This document shows positions 26,901 through 37,699 of a DNA stretch of 64,000 nucleotides, piece after piece. Source of the stretch: Acridotheres tristis (Eukaryota; Chordata; Aves; Passeriformes; Sturnidae); contig CM072899.1 of NCBI GenBank assembly GCA_037013685.1, positions 7,358,479 to 7,422,478 of the forward strand, in the 5' to 3' direction. The notes under the pieces are model-generated. The model had not been told where the DNA came from. It searched no databases and saw nothing but the letters and a program-made list of their open reading frames with translations. The translations under genes were made by a program, and so were the position numbers. Each line of letters begins with the position of its first letter. Position 1 is the stretch's first letter.

Positions 26901-29900
26901 AAAGTAGAGGAACATCATTGGAATTGAGGGGAAAACTCTTCCCCATGCAGCTCCCAGGTGTGCTGCTGCACAGTTTGGAGATGTGTGTTCAGCACACATT
27001 TTTGTGATGCAGGGCTGGTTTAGCTCAGACTCGTTTGTTTGCTTTGGTGAGCCTCATGCCACCTTGTGGGTGCCAGTGTGAAAGGATGGAGGGTAACAAA
27101 TCACTGGTCTATTTTGAATTACAGAATGTTCAGTTGTCTCCATTCCACTTCATTCACTGGCAGCTTCTGCAGCCAGTGGGAAAAGGGCACGATCTGTGTC
27201 AGAGAGCCCCAACCTGAGGGGGCAGTGAGGGGGGCAGCAAGACCTGACTTGGATTGCTGTGAGGTTTCAGGCTCGTTGGGAGGCTGCTGCATCCCCGACT
27301 AACTTGGATGGTGCTCTATCAGTGTTCACATAAACTGGTCTGCTGGGGTTTCTTTAGTATTTTAACTGGTTCTAGATTAATTACATCTGGTCTACAGTAT
27401 GGGCTTTGATCTCTGCATGTAAGAGAGATCACGAGAAGGGTGATCATACAGAGGTGTGATGGGTTTTTGCTTGCTTTGTAACCCTCCCTTGTGCTGAGCA
27501 CAGTAGGGAGGTTTTGTGGTTCCCCACCCACCCCCCAGCCCTGTTTTTCCTCCTCTCGAGGGCTCGCTGCTCATTGTGTGGCATCAGACGTGCCATGTCA
27601 GCCCTGCATGAGCAGGGCTCTGATCCACAGCCCACCAGAGCCTTCCTGCACTGCGGGAACAGCAGGCTGCTGCCACACTGCTGCGAGCCTTTTTCACAGA
27701 CAACAGCACAATTTCAGCCCCTGGAGGGGCCCTGTGAGTTCAGCAGCTTGAAACAAACTGATTTCTTTGCTGCTTTTCCATCTTTCATAACTGTGAGGGT
27801 GAAACCAGAGCATTTCCCACGAAGCCTGGGCAGGCACCTGTAGGTGTTTACACCAGCATCCTTCCCCCCAGCCAAACCTTGCCCCGCATGAGCCTCCCCT
27901 CCGCTCACCCTCGGGGACCCAGACTCTTCCTGTGGCTGCTTAAGATTGAATTTGAAGATGGTAAGTAACGTGAGTGTGGGATTAACATCCTTAAAGGCAG
28001 GACTGTGCTCTCTCACTGTGGGAGAAACGGGCTAAAACATGCCTTGACCCAAACACACATCACTGCTGGCAAGTGCCATTAATGGCAAAATCAGATTACA
28101 AAACCTTGTGTTGCTACTGGTGGTAGCTGGTACTGGTACCCTCCTAATAAGTTTATTGTTGTTGTTATTAAAATTTAAAAGCTCATGCATGGAAATCCTG
28201 TGTAAGAGCAGATGCCTGTCTCCCCTCTCAGTGCGTGGCCCCCATGAGCGGGCTGGCAGGTGGCAAAGGTGGGTGTGAGGGGATGCTGGGGGCACAGGTG
28301 TCAGTCAGGGCATGGCACACAGCCCCTGTGGGTGCTGGAGGAGTCTGTCTCTCTTGCAGCAATGGTACACCAGCTCCATGAGTGTCGTGTGCACTTGGCT
28401 GACAGACCGCATGGACCTGCAGCTCCACATCTACCAGCTGAAAACTCTCATTAGGATAGTGAAGGTAAGCACCCGAGCTGTGCCCAGCGTGTGTGTGCCT
28501 GCCTGTGTGTGTGGCACTGCTCTTAGGCAAACTCACTGGTAGATAAATTAAGGTTTAGTTCAAATTCTTTAAAAGAATTAAAATAACTATGTCCATGGAA
28601 GGTAGCATTGGATAAACAGGAACTTTAAATGCACAGATATGTAAAACACAGTGTGCAAATAACAACAAAGTAACTCCTTGCGTTAAAAACAAAAACCAAA
28701 CTCTTGCTATTTGACCTTACCTGTACAGTAAGTGCACCAGAATTAGCCTTTTTGTGGACAAACTCACTGATCACACCAATGAGCTCTGGTGTTAAAATGG
28801 GTTAAATCAACCCAAAAGTTTTTAATGCTGTTTTGCTGGAAACATTTAAGCCCAGCTAAGGCTTGTGATTATTGTCAGAATGCAAATGAGATTGTTCTCA
28901 TAGTTAATTGAAGTTGTTTCTTTTACAATGGGTGTATATAATCAACTCTAAGAGATCACAAAGGTGAGATAACATACCCTGAAAGTAGCATTTTTTTTCC
29001 TTAAGTGCACGTGTATGTGTATATGTGTGTGTGTGCGTGCCTTGGACTAATGATAATTATTTCAGTGTGAAATCACAGTGGTTTACATGAAATAATAAGA
29101 TCACAGAAGGGGGTAAATATACTTTTGATCATTTTAGGTTCTATCTAATGCTTTTTGGTCTAGTATTTTATAATGTTTATGGTCTTGTGTGCAGTGAACA
29201 CATTGAAGGCATGAATAAATTAAAACTGAAATGCATTAAATGTGCTTTTCATAACTGAAAACAACAGGCACAGACAGATTATTCCTACTTGTCAGCTAGC
29301 TGAGGAAAGCTTTTTTCTTTGTGCTTTATTTATACCAATATTACATTCAGAAGCAGCTATAACAAACCCAAGGACTTTCTGAAATAGCAGAACAGTAAAT
29401 AGTTTCTGTGCAGAGCACAGAGCAGAATTAAATGAACAACAAGACCAGAGTTTTATCTCACAGAGTGGAGAGGTTTTTAAGTATAAATTCGAATAGGAGA
29501 TGTTAATTGTAATAACGAGGGAAATATGGGAACCATGGAAATACAATTCCAGATTGAGGTGAAGAAAGGGAGATTTAAGAAATATGTGCCCTGTGCTTAT
29601 ATTTATACATCAATAATTTCATCCAGTATCCTGGACTTAGTTTATTTAATCCCTATACTGTAGGTAGTATTGTTTAATATGGAGCATTCCAGGAATGTGT
29701 AATCATGCCTGTGGGTATGGGGGATAAGCATCCTGCTGCTTGAAGAGAAATAACTGACATCAGAGGCAGGATGAACACATGCAGGAGCAAGGGAAGTTAG
29801 TTGGAGCAGAGCCCTTATATTGCTTTGATGTCTTTTTAGACACCAGCCCATTCTATGCAAAGCTCCCCAGCCCGGCCCACAGAGTCAGGGCTGGAGTCAC

Positions 29901-30330
29901 AGAGCTGTAATTCGTTGCCCAAGGCACCCTAAAGGGACCTCTGCCATGCCAGAGTGGTGGCCAGCAGAGATGCTCCTGTGTCCTCTACGCTTCCCAGGTC
30001 ATGCTAAATGTCCCCAGGGCTGGGATCTCCCTGGTACCCCAGCCTCTCCCATCAGTGCCCCCAAACCCTCAGCACAGGGGCACGGCTTGACTCCTGCAGC
30101 AAAGCAGAGGAGCTGGTGTTGGCCCTGACCTCTGCCTGTGTCTGCTCTAGAAAACGTACCGAGATTTCCGATTGCAAGGAGTGCTGGACTCCACCTTGAA
30201 CAGCAAAACCTACGAGACCATCCGGAACCGGCTGACGGTAGAGGAGGCCACGGCGTCGGTCAGCGAGGGCGGGGGGCTCCAGGGCATCACCATGAAGGAC
30301 AGCGATGAGGAGGATGAAGAGGATGACTAG
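779..30330 (+). CDS. CADPS: CADPS (CAPS1), 3' part: last six coding exons, C-terminal 194 residues
   Basis: Calcium-dependent secretion activator 1 primes dense-core vesicles for regulated exocytosis in neurons and endocrine cells, working with SNAREs, syntaxin and PI(4,5)P2 at the plasma membrane. Six exons (779-853, 1923-2006, 7092-7124, 9714-9821, 28360-28464, 30151-30330) each have AG acceptors and, except the last, GT donors. They join in one frame to 194 residues ending in the acidic tail [10 protein letters not shown] and a TAG. This is the segment after the Munc13-homology region; the family C-terminus is known to contribute to vesicle binding. Recognisable phrases are [26 protein letters not shown] and [15 protein letters not shown]. 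The longer acidic tail separates it from CADPS2. Every in-window intron is phase 0. The N-terminal C2, PH and most MHD exons lie left of the window. FEZF2 follows on the same strand, as in human. No frameshift or premature stop is seen. Confidence 0.96.
854..1922 (+). other. CADPS intron
   Basis: About 1.07 kb, with no gene recognised. A 12-base phrase is repeated directly 22 bases apart (1071-1082 and 1093-1104), a small local duplication. Confidence 0.85.
1923..2006 (+). CDS. CADPS: CADPS coding exon (28 codons)
   Basis: TTTGTAG acceptor and GTAAGT donor. It reads [20 protein letters not shown] and on to SFLSFT, phase 0 at both ends. The wording is essentially that of mammalian CAPS1. Confidence 0.95.
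2083..2125 (+). mobile_element. Decayed CR1-like LINE 3' tail
   Basis: The stretch resembles the end of avian CR1: a GACTAGAT phrase followed within about 30 bases by a TTCTATTCTGTGATG-type tail. Only about 40 bases are recognisable, so the assignment is tentative. Confidence 0.4.
2750..2859 (+). repeat. Unidentified interspersed repeat, copy A
   Basis: By hand alignment, about 110 bases match the reverse complement of 6280-6389 at roughly 90%, including a 30-base identical core starting at about 2780. Similarity fades on both sides. The family is unknown to me; an LTR or old LINE piece is possible. Confidence 0.7.
6280..6389 (-). repeat. Unidentified interspersed repeat, copy B (inverted)
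   Basis: Reverse-complement partner of 2750-2859 within the same intron. It ends about 25 bases before a CR1 fragment that is also on the minus strand, so the two may have inserted close together or nested. Confidence 0.7.
6415..6570 (-). mobile_element. CR1 LINE fragment, 5'-truncated
   Basis: The plus strand carries the reverse complement of the avian CR1 3' end: CACAGAATAGTTTGGGTTGG, then GAAGGGACCTT, a TGCCACAGGCAAGGACACC phrase and CATCCAGCCTGGTCTTGA. Several substitutions from the typical CR1 end suggest an old insertion. No reverse-transcriptase coding is present. Confidence 0.88.
7092..7124 (+). CDS. CADPS: CADPS 33-nt exon (11 codons)
   Basis: A very small exon with a TTTTACAG acceptor and GTAAGC donor, encoding [11 protein letters not shown]. 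It is symmetric (phase 0-0), so including or skipping it keeps the frame. It was found by its flanking splice sites and by continuity with the CAPS1 protein. Confidence 0.94.
7125..9713 (+). other. CADPS intron
   Basis: About 2.6 kb, mostly AT-rich. No repeat family or gene recognised. A12 run at about 7389-7400. Several stretches look repeat-free, but conservation cannot be judged. Confidence 0.85.
9714..9821 (+). CDS. CADPS: CADPS coding exon (36 codons)
   Basis: CATGCAG acceptor after a C/T-rich tract, and GTAAGT donor. It encodes [20 protein letters not shown] and on to MYIERLFD. Phase 0 at both ends. Confidence 0.96.
11647..11694 (+). repeat. Degenerate 12-bp minisatellite, four units
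   Basis: Four head-to-tail units of GTTCCCATTCCT type: 11647-11658, 11659-11670, 11671-11682 and 11683-11694. Each differs from the consensus at a few positions. Confidence 0.8.
13741..14360. promoter_or_regulatory. Candidate conserved non-coding block in the CADPS intron
   Basis: Repeat-free, balanced-composition sequence with several TAAT/ATTA cores (for example the GATGATTAATTC stretch near 13870) and short A/T runs. The texture resembles deeply conserved non-coding DNA. It also contains an 86-codon frame at 14098-14358 with a hydrophobic start. Conservation is inferred from appearance only. Confidence 0.25.
16680..17080. promoter_or_regulatory. Intragenic CpG-rich island
   Basis: The block is abruptly GC-rich and CpG-dense within an otherwise ordinary intron, with no CADPS exon nearby. 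Overlapping frames on both strands are by-products of GC richness. It could be an alternative promoter, a CpG-type enhancer or a regulatory island. No transcript evidence is available here. Confidence 0.45.
20200..20880. promoter_or_regulatory. Candidate conserved non-coding block in the CADPS intron
   Basis: A repeat-poor AT-rich stretch with many homeodomain-like TAAT/ATTA cores and no open frame of note. The regulatory role is inferred from texture only. Confidence 0.22.
20891..20915 (+). repeat. Poly-T run (T25)
   Basis: An uninterrupted T25 preceded by a shorter T-rich stretch. It is a simple homopolymer with no retroposon body recognised beside it. Confidence 0.9.
22970..23000 (+). repeat. 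T-rich low-complexity tract
   Basis: Runs of T interrupted by single C residues, with no associated element recognised. Confidence 0.8.
24549..24593 (+). repeat. Poly-A run (A27) with A-rich tail
   Basis: An uninterrupted A27 at 24549-24575 followed by G-interrupted A-rich sequence. It could be a retroposition tail, but no AATAAA lies just upstream and no parent transcript is recognised. Confidence 0.85.
25541..25870. promoter_or_regulatory. Candidate regulatory block with octamer motif
   Basis: Contains a perfect POU octamer ATGCAAAT at 25558-25565, a GTGACGTGACG stretch near 25725 resembling a CRE half-site pair, and several ATTA cores in repeat-free DNA. Function is inferred from motifs only. 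Confidence 0.25.
28360..28464 (+). CDS. CADPS: CADPS coding exon (35 codons)
   Basis: CTCTTGCAG acceptor and GTAAGC donor. It encodes [17 protein letters not shown] and on to LKTLIRIVK. Compared with the mammalian protein as I remember it, this short exon carries several conservative substitutions (for example SVV for NVI), while neighbouring exons are nearly invariant. Confidence 0.95.
28465..30150 (+). other. Last CADPS intron
   Basis: About 1.7 kb, AT-rich in its first half. It carries an imperfect TG repeat at 29010-29039. No gene or known retroelement is recognised. Confidence 0.85.
29010..29039 (+). repeat. Imperfect (TG)n microsatellite
   Basis: Alternating GT interrupted by TATG and GCG steps over about 30 bases. 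Confidence 0.8.
30151..30330 (+). CDS. CADPS: CADPS terminal coding exon (59 codons plus stop)
   Basis: TGCTCTAG acceptor. It encodes [20 protein letters not shown] through the acidic C-terminus [10 protein letters not shown], then TAG at 30328-30330. The exon continues directly into the 3' UTR. Confidence 0.96.
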   Translation, partial: KTYRDFRLQGVLDSTLNSKTYETIRNRLTVEEATASVSEGGGLQGITMKDSDEEDEEDD

Positions 30331-31395
30331 GGAAGCTGGAGCAGCGCCTGGGGTCGCCTGGTATCCGTGCATGTACCTCGTCTGTAACTCAGTTAGCCAC
30401 ATTAGGAATTTTTATGTCAGCTCTAAATGCCCATGAGAAGTTTACCAATACAAATGCCATGTTAGCTGTGTGGTAATAAGATTAGCACCTCTCTTTGATT
30501 CATCAGTTTCCTAATTTCATATCTATATGTTCATAAGCAATATGGAGCACCATTGTTTAATACTGTTAATGGAAAAACTACATAGAAAACATCCTAGGTG
30601 TGTCCCTGTTATTAAAGTTTAAACAATGCTTCATTAATGTACTGTATATACATTGATGGTAAATTGTTGTGAAGATGAGTGACTCGAGTCCTTTCATTTC
30701 TTTCTCTTCTGTGGATGCCAACTGCTTAAAATTAATTAAAAAAACAGCTTTGTTTTTAAAAGAAAAACCAGGCAATTACAAATGATTTTTTTGTTCTCTC
30801 TGTTCATTTAAAAACCAGAAAACAAACAAACCCAGACAGCCGTTTGAATCATTCTGCATCCTTGTTAATGTACCAGGCTCTTCCCTTCAATATGCAGTTA
30901 ACTCCATAGAGACTACATCCCAAAGGATTAGTCATTCTAATTGCCACACCAGATTAATCCTATCATTATGGATATATCATGCCACATTACAAGTCCAAAG
31001 CAGTTGTTTTATGTTGACGTTTGCTCCTCTAAATGTTACATTTTTGTTTAAATTTCAAATAACCGTGTATGTACAAAGACAACTTTAATTACAATCTTAG
31101 ACTCTACAAATGTGTTTATAATAATATATTGAATATTTATTTCGGTAGATTGTAACCATAATTTACAATTCCTCTGTTTCACAATGGTTTTTATATATGT
31201 CATGTACATTGCATTTTGACCAGTAACTGCATGTCCATCAGTTCCTTCTCCAGAGCTTTTACTTTCTGTGTAAAATAGTGATCCATCTTGCTTTTTTTGC
31301 CTTATACAAGCCGACAGTTGTAAAAGTGTGAGAACTGTGGCTTCTCAATAAATAACTATTCAGATGTCCTAATAATAAATTATGGAGTCTTTTTA
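30331..31395 (+). other. CADPS: CADPS 3' UTR
   Basis: AT-rich sequence directly after the CADPS stop, running to a cluster of polyadenylation signals about 1.05 kb downstream. The end is approximate; it is placed just after the second AATAAA, where a T-rich GTCTTTTTATGTCTG stretch could act as the downstream element. Confidence 0.75.
31347..31379 (+). terminator. CADPS: CADPS polyadenylation signals
   Basis: AATAAA occurs at 31347-31352 and again at 31374-31379, followed by a T/G-rich stretch. A further AATAAA at 31454-31459 could serve a longer transcript. Which is used cannot be told from sequence. Confidence 0.65.
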
Positions 31396-31857
31396 TGTCT
31401 GCCTTAGAAAAATTACCAAACCAAGCTGAGCTGTAAGAGCCCCAACCTCACAGAATAAAGGCATTTTCTTTTCTCATGGGTGTTCTTTAGTTTATTAATT
31501 AAGAAGATGGTTTCCTGATTTGCTCCCCAAGGTCAGGAGTGGGAGCACACTGTCTGTTCCCCAGGTACAAAGGCATTTCTGCTATGACCCCCACAGCTGT
31601 TTCCACCATTATCTGCACTTTATATCCTGTGATTTGTCCCTCGACATCTGATTGATGTCTGCCCTGGTTCAGCCCCTGTTATTATATGGCCATCAGCCTT
31701 GCCCAACACTTACCTTCCTTCAAAAGGCCTCAGTTTGTATTTTAACTTCTCCCAAAGCAGCCAACTGCAGCAGCACTTAGACACATAGGGCAGAGATAAA
31801 CCCTGAGTTGAAATTAAATAGAAGTCTGGTTTGATGGAAAACATGTTTAATGGAAGC

Positions 31858-32028
31858 ACACTTGAACTGGCTGCCCAGAGAGGTCATGGATATCTCATCC
31901 CTGAAAATGTTCAAGGTCAGGGGCTCTGTGCATCCTGGTCTGGTGGAAGGTGTCCCTGCCCATGGCAAGGGTCTGGAACTAGATCATCTTTGAAGTCCTT
32001 TCCAACCCAATCCATTCTGTGATTCTCT
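31858..32028 (+). mobile_element. CR1 LINE fragment, 3' end
   Basis: Reads in CR1 sense: GGCTGCCCAGAGAGGTCATG, then a GTTCAAGGTCAGG phrase, GGTGTCCCTGCCCATGGCA, a GGAACTAGATCATCTTTGAA step and a terminal CCATTCTGTGATTCTCTG. 5'-truncated, non-coding remainder of an old insertion. Confidence 0.9.
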
Positions 32029-34259
32029 GTTAGGCTGAGAGTTTTCTGGGAGGTTTTGCAGTCCCTCCCTCCCATCAGCCAATTCACACCAGAACTGGTT
32101 CCTGTTAGCCCAGGTCTCAGGCATTTGAGAGAGCAGCAGAACTGGTGTGCTTTACCCCCAAACACAACAACCTGTTGCCAGCCTGGGGAGCCAGGACAAA
32201 TGTTCATCCCTCACAAATAAAAGATGGGCAGATGGAAAAACATCCTACCTGGATGAGCCTTCCTGACATAATGAACAATTAAACTAAACCACCTTCCAGA
32301 GCCCAAAAGACATGAGACCCACCCTGAACATATGGGAGGAGATGGGGACCTCTGGAACTGCCTGTGAAGGGGATGTTGAGTCCCAGACTGGGCTGGGATA
32401 GTTACGGAGCCTGGAGCATATTCACCTGCAGTGCTGGATTTTTGGGTCCCTTCCCTCTGTGTGTCAGAATTTAGCATCTGCTGTGGAGGTGCTGTGCAGC
32501 TCCACCTGGTTGGCCACACCCTACACATTCAGCATCCACCTTTCCCAGGTGTCCTTGGAATCCCCTTGGAACACGGCCATTTGCAGGGGCTTCACTTCAG
32601 GAGTGGGTGGTGGATGTGCACATTTTGCACCACTTACATGTTGAGAAGGAATCTGATACACCAGAATAGATTAATTTTGAACCCTGACTGTAGCCCAGCA
32701 GAGTTGATTGAGTTGATTTTTGTATTGCTCTGTGCTGCTGGTAGAGGGAAGCATTACCAGAGAAAGCTACTTCTGAGGACTTAGGCAGGAATATGCTTTG
32801 TGACCACTGGCACAGGAAGGTTTTCCCTCTTCTGACCCACCCTTCATACGTGCAAGTACTTGGCCCTGAGTCCTCAGAGGAACCGGGGTAGTAGTTGAGT
32901 GTTTAAGTCATATTCGGTCTATCAAAATCAGTTCAGCTGCCTCTGCAGGTCTATCACTCGCATGCACACAAAAAATATTTATTCCTTGACCTCATTATGC
33001 TTGGAGCCTTCAATCCCACCCTGAAGCCCTCCCAGGACAAAGCAAGTCTCACAAGATACAAAGCAAGGAACAAACTGCTTGGTCCCTTCTTTCTAGGGGG
33101 TAGAGACCCACACACGGACTGCTGCACATGTGTGTTCATGCCCTCTTTATCCTCTCCCTCAGCTGCCCCAAATATTTATGTGAAGGACAACAGGTCCAAG
33201 AGGAAGTCCTAGGAAAGCCTTACTGGGTTGGTCACCAGGCTAGTAGCAAGGAGCACTGAAGGACATTGAAATTTATAGCTCTGCTGGCAGTCAGGCAGAG
33301 CAGAGCTGGAGAAACAGCTTGATTCTGCTCTGGAAATGTCTCCTTTTTTTTTTTAAACACAAAATATTTATTGGGTAAAAACACAGCCCACTTCCACCTG
33401 CCACCTTTCAAAATAGTGAGCCCTGCTCAGTTTTTTGAATGAGAGAGTGTGGGTGCAGCCTTCAGGAGATGCTCCTTGACTGAGCATTGCTAACACACTT
33501 CGGTACCTCCCTAAAACAGCAGGGATTGGACACCCTGGACTGAGTGCCTCTGTCATGAGCAGTGACCCTATGGCCTGTGACAGCTTTTTGTGTCCTCAGA
33601 CCCCAAAAAGGCACCCCAGAAATTCTATAGCCCTGAGGCTTGACCACAGAACAGGGAAGCATTAGCCAACTCACTATTTTTAAGGCATTTGGACTCAAAA
33701 GATGAGCTTCAAGATTATGTACTTTAGTGTAAGCAGGGAGAAGATCTCATGTACAGCATTGCTGCAAAGCAGGATTTAACCTCCCACTGCACAGCCTGCA
33801 GCCTGTGGCTGAGCAAAGGAGTGCACTGCACCCTGATCCCCCTGCTTTTAACCCTGCACCTGGCCAGGGGGTGCTGGCAGCCCAAACCTCTCCTAAATGG
33901 GGGCTGCACTGTGGTACCAGGAGTGGGAAGAGCCACCTTGGTCAATCCTGCAGAAATGTCAAATCCAAAATGGTTTGATTTTGCCTGAAAAATATCAATC
34001 TGGGTTCAAATCCCTCCTGGCCATACACTACAGTCTGGACAGGGCTCAGCTCCTGCAGAGCAAAGCTGCACCTTGGGCAGTACCTGTAAGGGTTTATGGA
34101 TAGATGAGAGCACTGGCAAAGAGTGAGGAAAGCAAAGATCTGCTGCTGGTTCACTTCAACCCATTGCTGTGATGGAACGAGCTCCAACAGTCACAGGACT
34201 TTCTGCCAGTACAACTGCACCTAGATGAAGAATCTGCCTTTACAGTTATGTCAATCAGT

Positions 34260-34580
34260 TTTGGGAAAGAGGAAAATTTCATTCTTCTGCCAGCAAAATT
34301 TTAAATGATAGATCAGGCCAAAACTTCTCTCATATTTACAGGGAAGTCCAGCGAAAATATCCTTTTTTTGACAGACTTACTTAAAGCATGTGGCATGGAG
34401 ACTGAAAATGCTATCAACTATTTGACTGACAAGTGTCAGCAGCTGTTCATCCAATTTGTTTTATATTTCACCAACTAACAGATTCTTTCCCCTCTGCTGT
34501 AATGCATGTCTTCTGGCCCGTAGGCATCTTAGAAATTGCTTTTCTGCCTTTCTAGTGACCAAAACGTCAAAAATATTAGA
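34260..34580. promoter_or_regulatory. Candidate regulatory block with inverted TGACA sites
   Basis: Repeat-free intergenic DNA carrying TGACAAGTGTCA at 34427-34438. These are two inverted TGACA half-sites of the kind bound by MEIS/PREP/TGIF homeodomain proteins, with an E-box CAGCTG shortly after. The regulatory role is inference. Confidence 0.25.
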
Positions 34581-37500
34581 AGACAATTTGTGTTCAGAAG
34601 CATAAACAGGCATGCAACAAAGCAAAGATGATTTTGCCAACGTTCAGGCTGTGTTCTTTTTTAAAAAGTCACAGCAAACCTAAGGCAAAAATTATTTCTC
34701 TAAGCTTTAAAAGAAAAAGCTAATGCAAACAAAGCACATGATAAATCAGCACAGGTTAAACCATCAACTACCAAGGGAAAAGTTGCTGTCTAATGCCCAA
34801 AATCAGCTGAGCTGCACCTCTGCACTTTGGCTGTGAAGTTCACAACTCTGCACTTCCACCACCAGTATTTGTTAAAAAATCTACTCCATGTTGCCAGGAT
34901 TCAAAAAAGACACTGTTGTATCAAACCAAGATCAGCTAGAAGAGTTCTTTGAGCCACTCACAAAACCCAGCCCTCTTCATCTTAGTCTAGCACTGCTTTC
35001 CGAACTCTTCGACCTCAACTGCATGTAATATAATTATTGCAGTTTTCACCCATCATGAACTTGGTGAACTAAAAAAAGCCTGTGTGCCACCTCTCTCTGG
35101 TGAGCTGTATTCCATGACATTCCCTTTAATCAGACATGTTTAGGTTTTCAAGCTAAACCTGAAATGATATTTTCCTCAGCTTTTCTAAAAGATACATATT
35201 CCATTTCAAGTCGTAAATCCGCATTTGTTGTAACTATGCAAAATATGGGAGAAAAAAAGTGCAGAGATTATATGCAATCTGCCAGCAGAGTTGTGTGCCA
35301 TGAGGAAAATGCCTCACAGGTCAAAACAAAGAAAAACACTGAGCAACAAATTAGTTGCAGGCAGTAGCTAATATGGAGATCAAAAGATTAAAATCAACAT
35401 ACAACGATGAAATCACTGGAATAATAGGAGCACTTAAGAAGATTAAGTCAATAACAGAGTCCAGTGCTACAAAAATAAGGTTTTGATTATACTGTAAAAT
35501 TTTATACTGGGAGAGCAAAAGCAATTACAACCATGACATGCTTCGCTATCCCCGCCTTAGACCATCTTGGCTCATTTCCTATGCAAGGAATACAGTTGTT
35601 GAAATAAACAGAAATGTTATGACTCAAGTGCTCGATTCAAAAACAAACCAGGTGGTCAGATCAGACTGGGGACTGTCAAGATGGGGTCTGTAAAATCAGG
35701 ACTTGTTGCAGATTCTGGAGGATATGACAGCTGGGGGAGCAAAGGCCACACCGTTTAGGACTGGCTTTCTGCACTGAGCACTCCACAAGCAGCTGATGTC
35801 GGGGCTGTCCCAGGCTGTCAGCTGGAGAGGAGAAGCACGCACTGGAAGGGAGGTAGGAGGAGATAAATAGCTCAAAGACTGGTAGTGAACGTGGTGATGA
35901 ACTCTGGTGACAGGTAAGGTATTTTTCTATCCATCTCAACAGGCAAAGATTGTGGGTTTGGTTTTACATCAGAGGCAGAGCATGCAGCAGCCTCCAAGCC
36001 CATCCAGACCCTCAGGTCAGGGACAGGAACATCTCCCACAGCCATATTCAGCAGTTCTGGAAGTCAACCAGAGGCACAGCCCAATGGGGATGGGAAGGAT
36101 GACCCACCAGAGGCAGCTAGTGCTCACCATGGCAGACCTACCCTTGATCGTGTGCTTGGAATAAACAGCAATTGATGAGCCAGTCCCCCCAGCACCACCT
36201 GGCCATGGAACACCAGCCTCATCCATGGACTGTGGGACCAAAGGCCTCGTGGAGAAACAGTTACCTTGGTGAGGTCCTCCACACACAGGCAGTCCCAGAG
36301 CTCTTGGTGGGCTCTGCAGTGCTCTGTGTTTTGTGAGAAGCAGCTCCTCTGTGCCCCAGGGCTGATGACTTGCCTGGGCTTTTCACTATCTCCAGCCCCA
36401 CTCCCACCCCAAAATCACAATCCAGGCTCATAATTAAATCAAATAAATAAATTATCATTTATTTTACATATTTTGTGGGTATTCTTGAACATTCAGGAAA
36501 TACTTGGGTCGTGCATTGAAGTTTCTTCCTCCAGTAACAAGATCTGGATTTTTAGTTTGGGCTTTCATTGTTGGGGGGATTTTTTGCGCTTTTTCTAGTT
36601 CATGGCTTCTGGGATGAAATCAACCCATTTCTTGTGCCCAAGCAGCACAGCAGCACTTTTCACTTGTCAATCTGGGAGTCTTGCCAGGCTCTCTCTGACT
36701 TAGGCACCATGAGGGACAGGGGTGCTGCAGTCCAGCCGGTCCCACACATCCCAGAGGAAGGGGACAAGGTGCTGCCATCCACTGCCACCTCCAAACTGTG
36801 CACCCCTTGGAGTCCAGCTCTGCAGCAGATGGGAACACTTGTGACAACAGTTCAAACGATGGCAAATACAAATTTCAGACAACCTAGTGTGGCATAGCCA
36901 GAAAGACTGGACAACACTGAGTGATGAGTGAGTGGCAAAATGACAGTGAAAAGATTTGGTTTGGAAAGATTCTTTCTCTATTTGGTTTTCTTCATTGAAA
37001 AAACAAGTAATTTTGAAAACGAGATGTTTTTCTATCTCATTAAGGGGAGAATAATTCAAAACACGTGGAGTTTGTCCCACTTACTTTTTTGGCCTTCCTT
37101 CTTTCAAGCAAAAAAAGAGAAGGAATAGGAACATGAAACTGAAGTGGGCTTCTACCCATTTTCACTGTTTTTTGTTCCTTTTCCTGAAACGTTTTCAGTA
37201 GGAAAGTGCGAACAAGGCCATCCCCCCATTATATTCTCCTTCTCTACTTCCTCCCACCTTTTCTCCTAAATAGAAAATAAGGGGAAAAAACCCCTACAAA
37301 CCCAGAAAAACTTAAAAGCTCCCACTCTTTCAAAAAAAAAAAAAAGTACAACATTTCAAAACATTAGGAAGGAACATCTTTCAGTTTCAGTGTTCAGAAA
37401 TGAAAAGCAGCATTGCTCCATTACTGCAATGCGATGGATGACTATTTCTGACAATAAAGATGGAGAATAGCAGCTCACCCTTTCAACAGTTTCTTCCTTG

Positions 37501-37699
37501 CATTAGTGGCCAGGTTGGCTTTGGACATGGTGTGGATTCCAGCGACTCCTCACCTGCCTCCTGGGCTAGACCAGTCTCACACCAGGAACTAGATTTCCCT
37601 CATGATGTCTCTCTCTGCTCCTCACAGGCAGGCAGGCAGCGTTTTTGGGGCATAAAGCCTGGCTGGGATCGAGCCGTTAGTTACCATTCCTGTTGACAG

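Larger units (their letters stand above)
9822..28359 (+). other. Large CADPS intron (18.5 kb)
   Basis: The longest intron in view, separating the exon ending RLFD from the exon starting QWYT. It contains a degenerate minisatellite, homopolymer runs, an isolated CpG-rich island and several repeat-poor AT-rich blocks listed separately. No additional coding exon with both splice sites and a recognisable product was found. Introns of genes next to developmental regulators often host their enhancers, so FEZF2 elements may sit here. Confidence 0.85.

Noticed and set aside
34001..34015. GGGTTCAAATCCC, a tRNA B-box-like phrase
   Set aside because: No A box, anticodon arm or acceptor stem could be folded around it, so not called as a tRNA or SINE.
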